NCBI RefSeq assembly: GCF_007743815.1
Contig: NZ_CP036265.1
Span: forward strand, 308,501-372,500
Source of the DNA: Alienimonas californiensis
GTDB lineage: Bacteria > Planctomycetota > Planctomycetia > Planctomycetales > Planctomycetaceae
Reading direction: 5' to 3'
Length of the DNA stretch: 64,000 nucleotides
Positions 9,176-16,800 of the stretch are shown here, one piece after another. A program made the translations under genes and the position numbers. Position 1 is the first letter of the stretch, and every line of letters begins with the position of its first letter. Under the pieces are notes generated by a model that worked only from the letters and a program-made list of their open reading frames with translations, made no database searches and was not told the origin of the DNA.

Positions 9176-9534
9176 GGATCGCCGTCGTGAGGCGGCCTCC
9201 GTGGCCGGGTGGGCAAGTTGGCCCGAGTTGCCATCCGGTTGTAGCGACCAAGGTACCGGTGGGGGGGCGGTGCTCAAGAGGCTGTTCCAGCAGTTTTTGG
9301 GGAAACCCCCCAAACGCCCCGCTTCGCCCCTCTTCAGTCCAGTTCATGGCACCTTAGGGAGCAGGATTGCCCGAATCACTTGCATAATAGTGGCTGAGGC
9401 GGTCGCGACGATCCGTGGAATCTGTGCGAACGACGCCGGATTTCGATGTAGACACGCAACGTATCTCGACGATCACGCTTGCCAGCCGTCCTGTCGGGCG
9501 GCTGACGGCAACGGATTGCCTCGGGAGTTTGCCC
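9176..9534. promoter_or_regulatory. Divergent promoter region between exosortase and export lipoprotein genes
   Basis: 359 bases lie between the two divergent starts and hold no convincing gene, so both transcripts should begin here. A G/C-run hairpin (TTTGGGG, three A, CCCC) is visible at 9296-9309. Just before the plus-strand ATG, CGGGAG at 9522-9527 is a reasonable ribosome binding site. An in-frame GTG at 9415 would extend the lipoprotein gene by 40 residues into this region, but it would put the lipobox far from the N-terminus. No classical -35/-10 pair stands out. Confidence 0.45.
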
Positions 9535-10761
9535 ATGGACACGTCACGAATCATCGCCGTCGGCGTTGCCCGCCTCAGTGCGGTCGCACGTCGCACGTCG
9601 CCGCTGTTGATCCTGACCGCGGCGACCACGTCTGTGGCGTTGACCGGTTGCGCGTCGATCGCGGAGCGGCGGGGGGAGGCCTTCATGGCCGCCTCCAGTC
9701 ACATCCCTCGGGAACTGACGAAGGTCTCCCTGCCGGAGTACCGCGTCGCCCCGCCGGACATCCTGCTGATCGAAGCGGTCTCCAACATCCGCCAACCCAC
9801 GGCACCGCTACGGGTCGGCGAGATCGTCGCCGTTCAGCTCGGCAACCCGGAGCCGCTGGCGCCGCCCGATCCCGAGGCGGGGCCGCTGGAGGCCCAGTAC
9901 CAGATTCAGCTGGAGAGCCAGTACAAGTTCGTCGACGGGGAATATCTGATTCAGCCCGACGGCGCCCTGGATCTCGGCCCGGTCTATGGCCGCGTGGCCG
10001 TCGCCGGCCTGACGGTCGACGAAGCTCAGGCGGCGGTCGTTCGCGGCCTGCAGAACTATGAAATCGGCACCGACGGGCAGCCGACCGGCATCGCCAACCC
10101 GCAGGTCTCCCTGACCCTGCCGAACCCCCAGGCTCCGCAGCCGGTCACCGGCGAGCACCTCGTCCGCCCGGACGGCAGCGTCTCCCTCGGCATCTACGGC
10201 TCCGTTCCGGTCGCCGGGATGTCGCTGGCCGAGGTCCGCGGCGCCGTCGAGGCGAAGTTGTCGGCATACCTCGTGAACCCCGAGGTGAACGTGGACGTGC
10301 TCGCCTACAATAGCCAAGTGATCTACGTGATCACCGACGGCGGCGGCTTCGGCGAATCCATCGCTCGCCTGCCGGTCACGGGGAACGAGACCGTCCTGGA
10401 TGCCGTCTCCGCGATCGACGGCCTCTCGCAGGTCTCCAGCAAGAACATCTGGGTTGCCCGCCCCGCCCCGGCCCACCTCGCCGCCAACGGCCCCTGCGGC
10501 GAACCCTGCGGGCAGGTGATGCCGGTCGACTGGCGGGCGATCACCCGCGAGGGCATCACGACGACGAACTACCAGCTCATGCCTGGCGACCGCGTCTACA
10601 TCCAGGCCGACCACCTGACGGCGACCGGCAACTTCATGAACAAGCTGTTCGGCCCCTACGAACGTATCCTGGGCGTCACGCTGCTGACGAGGGGGGCGGC
10701 CCGCTCGTTCGAGAACAATGGGAACCGGGGTGTCGGCGGGGTCGGCGGATTTGGGTTCTGA
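9535..10761 (+). CDS. Wza-like polysaccharide export lipoprotein (Poly_export/SLBB)
   Basis: 408 residues from ATG 9535. A signal peptide ends in the lipobox LTGC (Cys39), so it is an outer-membrane lipoprotein. Two copies of a polysaccharide-export fold are visible: 'YRVAPPDILLIEAV' followed by 'YLIQPDGALDLGPVYGRVAV', and later 'HLVRPDGSVSLGIYGSVPVA' leading into an SLBB-like domain (VYVITDGGG...). The spacer between the first strand pair is longer than usual. It should form the outer-membrane pore for the polymer made by the divergent operon and work with the Wzz/BY-kinase fusion. The C-terminus is glycine-rich with no obvious motif. Confidence 0.87.
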   Translation: MDTSRIIAVGVARLSAVARRTSPLLILTAATTSVALTGCASIAERRGEAFMAASSHIPRELTKVSLPEYRVAPPDILLIEAVSNIRQPTAPLRVGEIVAVQLGNPEPLAPPDPEAGPLEAQYQIQLESQYKFVDGEYLIQPDGALDLGPVYGRVAVAGLTVDEAQAAVVRGLQNYEIGTDGQPTGIANPQVSLTLPNPQAPQPVTGEHLVRPDGSVSLGIYGSVPVAGMSLAEVRGAVEAKLSAYLVNPEVNVDVLAYNSQVIYVITDGGGFGESIARLPVTGNETVLDAVSAIDGLSQVSSKNIWVARPAPAHLAANGPCGEPCGQVMPVDWRAITREGITTTNYQLMPGDRVYIQADHLTATGNFMNKLFGPYERILGVTLLTRGAARSFENNGNRGVGGVGGFGF

Positions 10762-10812
10762 ACCGACGCCGCCTCGCCCCTAAACTGACCGCACCCCAGC
10801 CGAGCCACTCCC

Positions 10813-11241
10813 ATGCCCCGCCTCTTCGCCGGTCGCGCCGCCGCCCTGCCGCTGGTCGCCGCTCTGCCGCTGGCCGCCGCCCTGCTGCTGATCGCCCCGG
10901 CCGTGGCCGCCGCCCAGGCGGGGCCGGTCGGCCCCGGCGGCCAGACGCCCTCGAACAACCCGACGCTCAGCCCCTACCTCGGGCTGCTGAACCGGAACAA
11001 CACGACGGCGTTCAACTACTACGGGTTCGTGCGTCCGCAGCAGCGAATCACGGCGGAAGTCGGCCAGCTTCGGCAGAGCCTCCGCAACACGCAGTCGGAA
11101 CTGAGCCGCACCCAAACTCTGCTGATCGACCAGCCCGCCGTCGACGCCCGGCTGATCGGAACGACCGGCCACGGCACCTCGTTCGGCAACACCGCCGGCT
11201 TCTTCGGTCGCGGCGCCCCGCAATTCGGCGGTCGCCGCTAA
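10813..11241 (+). CDS. Small secreted protein downstream of the export lipoprotein
   Basis: 142 residues. It begins with a strong signal peptide (long Leu/Ala run to about residue 34, AVAAAQA). The mature part has a Pro/Asn-rich stretch (PSNNPTLSPYLGLLNRNNTT), a short helix predicted to coil (ITAEVGQLRQSLRNTQSELS) and a Gly/Phe-rich end. I do not recognise a family. It starts 51 bases after the export lipoprotein gene and is probably in the same transcript, which suggests an envelope role in polymer export. Its small size and polar repeats would also suit a surface-layer or scaffold peptide. Confidence 0.6.
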   Translation: MPRLFAGRAAALPLVAALPLAAALLLIAPAVAAAQAGPVGPGGQTPSNNPTLSPYLGLLNRNNTTAFNYYGFVRPQQRITAEVGQLRQSLRNTQSELSRTQTLLIDQPAVDARLIGTTGHGTSFGNTAGFFGRGAPQFGGRR

Positions 11242-11351
11242 ACCGGCCTTGCTCAGTCCCGGCGAAGCGACCTTTCAAGATCCCGCGTCCGACGCCCCGA
11301 GCGGGCTCCGTCGGCCCCCGAACACCACCGCATTCGCAGGAGGCGAAGCCC

Positions 11352-12188
11352 GTGTCCACCGCCCGTATCGCTCTCGCCCGTCCCCAAATCGCCCGTCGGG
11401 CCGGCGCCGCGTTGCTCCTCGCCGGCGGCTTCGCCGCCGTCGCCCCCGCCGCCGACCGTTGCTCCTCGCCCGACTGCCGCCCCGGCGCCCACGGCGGGAC
11501 GTATGCCTGCGAAGAGGAAGGCTGCTTTGAGTCGTTCACCCGCCGTTTCCGCGAGTGGAAGCGGGTGACGCACGCCGGCCTGCGGATGAAGCACGAGGGC
11601 CACCTCCGCGAGGACGCCCTGGAGCACCCGGAGTGCCCTCCGTACCACGCCCCGGCCTGGGGCTACCACGAGACCTGCTGGCGGCAGTTCCCGACCCACG
11701 AGATCCCCCCATGCCCGCCGTACCACCCGCCCGCGGGCTACCCCGCCGGCTACCCCGCCGGCTACGCCCCGCCGCCCCCGGCCCCCTACCCGACGCACCT
11801 CGCCGCCCCGCTGCCGCTCGTTCCGGCGCCGGCGCCGAACGCAGTCGATCTGCCGACCGATACCACGCCGGAGTTGGAGGCAGCCCCCCCCGCAGCGCCG
11901 CTGCCGGCGGACGCGGCCCCGGAACCCACAGAGCCGTCCGTTCCCCGGGCGGACGATCCGTTTGCGAACCCGGATGCCAGCCTCGACTTGGAGGCGATGA
12001 CCGCCCCCGCTTCGCCGGTGATCCAGGTCTCCGCTGAACTCCCGCTCTTGGAACCGCCAGCGGCCCCTACCTTCCTGCCGCCGGTCATGGTGGTGCCGGA
12101 CGTCCCCCAAGCTCCAGAGAGCTCCATCCAGCCCGTCCCGGGTCGTGCGTCTCTCAACGCCGGCTCACATCAGGCCCCTACAAAGTAG
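11352..12188 (+). CDS. Secreted proline-rich, cysteine-containing protein
   Basis: 278 residues from a GTG preceded by AGGAGG at 11338-11343, a near-perfect ribosome binding site. A signal peptide (to about residue 33) is followed by a domain with paired cysteines (CSSPDCRPG, CEEEGC, HPECPPY, HETCW, PPCPPY) and many His, suggesting disulphides or metal binding. A low-complexity section follows with YPAG repeats and many Pro/Ala. No family is recognised. It is the third gene in the plus-strand export transcript, before a strong hairpin. A cell-envelope role is likely from context only. Confidence 0.6.
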   Translation: MSTARIALARPQIARRAGAALLLAGGFAAVAPAADRCSSPDCRPGAHGGTYACEEEGCFESFTRRFREWKRVTHAGLRMKHEGHLREDALEHPECPPYHAPAWGYHETCWRQFPTHEIPPCPPYHPPAGYPAGYPAGYAPPPPAPYPTHLAAPLPLVPAPAPNAVDLPTDTTPELEAAPPAAPLPADAAPEPTEPSVPRADDPFANPDASLDLEAMTAPASPVIQVSAELPLLEPPAAPTFLPPVMVVPDVPQAPESSIQPVPGRASLNAGSHQAPTK

Positions 12189-12256
12189 GTCAAAGACCCC
12201 AACTGGTTCTGACGTGAGCGAAGCCCGGCACCAAGCCGGCGGTGCCAGATGAACAG

Positions 12257-12296
12257 ACAAGGCGTCCCGGGTTCCTTTGAACCCAGGGCGCCTTGT
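12257..12296 (+). terminator. Hairpin after the plus-strand export genes
   Basis: Two 18-base arms (12257-12274 and 12279-12296) pair with one mismatch and one G-U around a CTTT loop. No T-run follows, so it may be a terminator of the non-canonical kind or an RNA-stabilising end. It lies 68 bases after the stop of the proline-rich protein gene and faces another terminator on the other strand, as expected between convergent units. Confidence 0.6.
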
Positions 12297-12532
12297 CGCA
12301 TTCGATCAGTCTAGACCGGAGTCACCAGCGGGTCGGATTAGGCGGAGCACCCCTCCACCGACACAGTCCGACAAGCCACTGTGAAATCTAAGCCCTCCCT
12401 ACCACCCCGGTACGGGCGTTTGAGCGAGGGACGAACTGCGTCTGCGAAGAGACGGCGTCAGCGATCGGGATCGCTGGTCTGCTGTGCCGCAGTACCGAAT
12501 GGGATTCCGACCATCGAAGGTCTCAACGCACG

Positions 12533-12564
12533 AAAAACCTCGCCGCCCTCACGGGCGACGAGGT
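12533..12564 (-). terminator. Rho-independent terminator of the PEP-CTERM gene
   Basis: Read on the minus strand, two 12-base arms (12564-12553 and 12548-12537, one G-U pair) with a GTGA loop are followed directly by five T. It lies 42 bases beyond the stop codon of the PEP-CTERM gene at 12607. The rest of the convergent gap 12189-12606 shows no gene. Confidence 0.75.
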
Positions 12565-12606
12565 CTCAACTGTACGACGGACCAGACGCTGAGGGTCAGG
12601 CTGACT

Positions 12607-13341
12607 TCAAGCAGCCACGCCCTGCTTCCTCCGCCGGTACGCACCGCCGCACAGGCCGACGCCGAGCAGGCCAGCGAGAGTGAGGCTCATCGGCTCGGGA
12701 ACAGTCGCGACAGCGGCAAAAGTGCCGATGGTGAGGTTTTGCCCGCCCGTTCGGGGCGTATCAGAGTCGTCACTGATCCTCAGTTCAATAGCACCAACGT
12801 TGCTGAGCACGCCCGCACCGGCTGTACCGAAGGGGATAAACACCGGCCCCACAAAATCAGACGCCGCAGGAAGCACGGTAGAGAAGTCCGTGAACACCGT
12901 CGACAACGCTCCCTGCTCGAAAACTCTCACAATCAGCCGCAGGGCGACACCAGAGTAAGTGACGTCGCTCAACAAAAAACTATCGTTCGCACCGCCTTGT
13001 GTGAGGTCGAACCCTCCGAGTCCACTCGTGTTAATCGTAGCGGCATCCCCGTCAATTCCATCGTACACACTTCTCAACAACGCAGTTCCACCGGAAACCT
13101 GCACAAAATTGAGCGCGTCATTCCCGAACTGATTAACTCGCCCTTCACCGCGGGTACCCGTAATACGAAGATCTCGTTCACCGCCGAGAACACCCGTAAC
13201 TACCGTATTCTGCTGAGGACTTCCGCCATCACTAGTAATGACAGTCTGAGGAGGCGCCGAAAAAGTGTCGATTGTGACCGCCGCCGACGCCGCCACCGGG
13301 GCTAGAACCACCGCGAGGGCGGCCAGAAAAACGCGTTGCAT
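12607..13341 (-). CDS. PEP-CTERM sorting-domain protein (exosortase substrate)
   Basis: 244 residues from ATG 13341. An N-terminal signal peptide (MQRVFLAALAVVLAPVAASA) is followed by about 190 residues rich in Thr, Gly, Asp and Asn, typical of secreted planctomycete PEP-CTERM proteins. The C-terminus has the full sorting signal: V-P-E-P-M, a hydrophobic stretch (SLTLAGLLGVGLCGG) and a basic end (AYRRRKQ). The exosortase encoded at 8186-9175 should process it. The body of the protein has no recognised domain. Its codon use is less GC-biased than that of its neighbours, which is common for secreted surface proteins of this group and might also reflect transfer. A clear terminator follows. Confidence 0.85.
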   Translation of the reverse strand: MQRVFLAALAVVLAPVAASAAVTIDTFSAPPQTVITSDGGSPQQNTVVTGVLGGERDLRITGTRGEGRVNQFGNDALNFVQVSGGTALLRSVYDGIDGDAATINTSGLGGFDLTQGGANDSFLLSDVTYSGVALRLIVRVFEQGALSTVFTDFSTVLPAASDFVGPVFIPFGTAGAGVLSNVGAIELRISDDSDTPRTGGQNLTIGTFAAVATVPEPMSLTLAGLLGVGLCGGAYRRRKQGVAA

Positions 13342-13417
13342 GAGTTTGCTGTTTGAAAAGAGGGTGTGGAAACGTTGAGCCGAACGGCCGGTCGTAACAG
13401 ACCGGGAGCAGATCGCG

Positions 13418-13774
13418 TCACGCACACCGTGGGGGGCGGTAGATGCCCCCCGGGTACAGCAGGGGCCGGAGACAGCGGTTCGGAAGCGGGGTGAGGACCG
13501 TCAGCGACGGGGCGGCCATCTGCAGCGGGGTCGCCGGGAGGGCGACGCCGGCAGCGACGACGGGGCCAGAACTGGCGGAGCCGGCGGTTTCGCCGAAGCC
13601 ATCTTGCAGGACCGGGGTGCCGGGCTCTTCGACCGGATGGTTCGCCGGGGCGGCACCGGTCGCATCAGGCGCCGCGACGCTCGTCGTCACCATCGCGGCC
13701 TGCACAGTTTCGCCTGACAGACAGCCCCAATAGAGAGCGAACAGGAAGGCGGCGGCCGGGAGGGGACGGAGCAT
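13418..13774 (-). CDS. Small secreted protein of unknown function
   Basis: 118 residues from ATG 13774; an earlier frame start at 13888 would overlap the next gene and its leader is not convincing. A signal peptide (MLRPLPAAAFLFALYWG...) precedes an Ala/Pro/Val-rich segment, and the end LLYPGGIYRPPRCA has Cys and Tyr residues. No domain is recognised. It lies 76 bases upstream of the PEP-CTERM gene on the same strand and 110 bases downstream of the large repeat-protein gene. It may be a minor envelope component, but nothing more can be supported. Confidence 0.4.
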   Translation of the reverse strand: MLRPLPAAAFLFALYWGCLSGETVQAAMVTTSVAAPDATGAAPANHPVEEPGTPVLQDGFGETAGSASSGPVVAAGVALPATPLQMAAPSLTVLTPLPNRCLRPLLYPGGIYRPPRCA

Positions 13775-13884
13775 CGGATGTGATCTTCCACAACGCTCTC
13801 CGTGGTTCGCAAGTCGAAACCGGCGACATGCGGCGGATTGACGGAGGTTTTCCCCACCGCGGAAGCAGATTTCGCAGGTGCCCG

Positions 13885-16800
13885 TCACTGTTCGGTCCGC
13901 ATCAGGTCTTCGGAGCCGCGGAGGTCCCGCAGAACGCGGCGGAGCAGCGGGTGTTCGCTCGGGTGGAGGACGTCGGGGGAGAGGCCGGCGGAGAGGGCCG
14001 TGGTGAGGGCTCGGGCCGCGTTGGGGTCGCCGACGGCCCAGCGGGCGGCGGCGAGGTGGAACAGGATCGTGGGCGAGGCGTCGATCGCGGCGAGCTCCTC
14101 CAGCGAGTTCACCGCCGCCCCCAGCGCCGCGGAGCCCGGCGAGCCGCCGGCGGCGTGGGTCAGCACGGGGATCATTGCCCGGGTGTCCCGCAGGTTCGCG
14201 GTCGGACCGTCGATCGCCTCGGCCCGGTCCAGCAGCCGGTTCGACTCCGCCGGGTCCGGCTTGGCGTTCCCCGTCTCCCGCAGCGGGGCGGAAGCCAGCA
14301 GCCAGGCGAGGTTGTTGAGCAGGTCGGTGTCATCCGGCGTCTCCTGCAACAGCTCACGGTACTCCCGCTCGGCGGCGGCGATCCGGCCGCGGGCGGCGTT
14401 CAGGTCCGCCCGCACCTTGCGGATGCGCGCCGAACCGGGCTCCAGCCGCAGAGCGGCCTCGACCAGCCCGGCCGCCCGTTCGAACACCTCCTCGGGCACC
14501 TGTCCGAGCACCACGATCTGCACCGCCCGGGCGGCGGTTGCCTCCGGGACGGCCTCGCCGGCGTAGCGTTCGACCAGCTCGAGGGCCTCCGTGAAGCGAC
14601 CGGTCCGGGCGAGGTGGCCGGCCGGCACCGTTTTGTCCTCTGGCCGCGTCGCCCGCTTTTGCAGGGCGTCGTATAGCTCGTCGGCGACATCGTTGAGTTC
14701 CAACCGTTCGGCGGTGGTCGCGAGCAGGTTGAGTCGTTGGAGGGAACCCTGGTCGCCGCCGCCCGCCCCGTCGGCGTCCAGCCCGGCGAGGGATCGCAGG
14801 CCAGCGGCGGCCGCGTCGCGGTCGCCGGTGGCGGCGGCGAACTCCGCGGCGGTCAGCTTCGTCAGGTCGGAGTCCGGGGCGACCTGTTGCAACCGCTCCA
14901 TCAGCGGGCGGACGCGGTCGGCGACGGCGTCCGGCAGCGTGCCAGCGCCGCCGGCCGGGACGGACTCGTGCAGAATCGCCCCGCGGATCAGCGGGACGAG
15001 CGCCTCGGGGGCCTCCGGCTTCGCGTCGAGCACCGTCTGGAACAGCGGCCGGGCGTCCGCCCAGCGGCCGGTCGCCTCCAGCAGGGCGGCCAGTTCCAGC
15101 AGTTCCCGACCCGTCGTCGGGCCCGCGTTGGCGAGGGCGGAGAGCCGTTCGATCCGCAGCCGCCGGAACGGCAGCGTGTTCCGCATCCCCAGCAGGGAGA
15201 GCTGAGACCGCAAATCCTCCGGCGTCGCCGCCGACGGCGGGGGGAACTGCTCCAGCGCCGGGCGGACGTCCTCCCACCGGCCCGTCACCGCCGCGGCCAG
15301 GTCCCGCCGGGGGCGGAGCCAGTCGGCGACGGCCTTCGGCAGTTCGGCACCCGTCTTCGTGAGGGCGTCGAGCAGCGGCTGGGCCTCGTCCCGAGCCCCG
15401 TTCCGCAGGAAGAATGCGGCCGCTTCGGCGACGGCCCGCGGGTGCCCCTCCACGTCCGGGGCGTCCCCGCCGCCGGTGGCGGCGGTCCGATACAGTTCCG
15501 CGGCCCGCTGCAGGTCGCCGGCGGCCTCCCGCAGGCGGGCGGAGCGAACCGTGCTGTCCGGCTCCGAGAGCTTCGGCAGGGCGGCCTCGGCCGCGTCGGC
15601 GATCTTCGCGACCCGCTGCGGCCCGTCGTCGTCCAATTCGTAGGCCTCTCGCAAGAACCGCAGTCGGGCCAGCCAGCCGCCGACGTCGCCGGGGGCGGCG
15701 TCGGTGACGGATTCGAACGCCTCGACGGCGGCCTCTCGGGACTGTCGGCCCTCGGGGGTGTCGCGGCGGTTCATCGGCAGTTCGAGAAACCGAGCCCCCA
15801 GCGAGAGCGCCCGCAGCATCTGGTCGCCTGCGGAACCGCCCTCGCGGACCAGTTGCGTACTCAGTTCGACGAGGCGGTCCGTCTCGTTGAGTTCCGCGGA
15901 GACCTGCCAGGCGAGCCGGGCGACCGGCCCGGAGACGACCCCGGGGGTCTGCTGGTCGGCGGTCTTCAGCAACTGGGCCGCCTCCGCGGACCGCCCACGG
16001 GCGCGGAGCAGTCCGACCAGTTGGACGAGCGTCTCCTGCGAGCGGTCGCCCCAGGTGCGGGCCTTGGAGAACCAGTCGTAGGCCGCCTGGTCCGCCCCCA
16101 GCCGCAACGCCGCCAACCCCTGCAGGCGGGCGGCCGCGGGCCAGAGCGGGCGCTGCCGGAGGGCGTTGTCGAGCCGGTCGGCGGCGGCGGTCAGCTCGGC
16201 CTCCGGGGCGTCCGGGTCGGCGAGGATCCGGGCGGCGACGAGGCGGTCGCCGTTCGGACCGCTCGGCCCCTCCAGCCGACGCACCTCCGCGAGGGCGGCT
16301 TCGAACGCCGCGGCGGCGGGGGCGACGTCCACATCCGGGTTCTCCCGGGCGGCCTGCAGGTCGGCGAGGGTGAACTCCGCCAGCACGTTGCGGGCGGCGA
16401 AGTTGTTCGGGTTGTCCGCGGCGAGGTCCGTCCACAGCTGGCGGACGACGTCGACCCGCTCGTTCTCGGCGGCGAGCCGGATCAAACCGGCCCGCACCGC
16501 GGAACGCTCCTCAGGCGGCAGGTCGGCGGCCTCCGCGACGGCGTCCCGCAGGGCCTCGCGGAAGATCTCGGGCCCGCGGAGGGCCGCGACCGACACCTCC
16601 GCCAGCCGGACCTCCGGCGTCTCGCCCACGTCCGCCCGGGCGTCCGCCAGCAGCCGCTCGGCCGCCTCGCGGCGGACCTCAGCCTCCACGTCGGTCCGCG
16701 TCAGTTCCAGCGCCAGGCGGGTCCGCCAGAGCGAGGACCGCACCGGCGCGCCGAGGTCGCCGCCGGAGTCCAGCAGGTCGATCAGCGCCCCGCCGGCCGC

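Noticed and set aside
12484..13305. Plus-strand frame opposite the first PEP-CTERM gene
   Set aside because: The minus strand has signal peptide, sorting signal and terminator; the plus frame has no recognisable feature.
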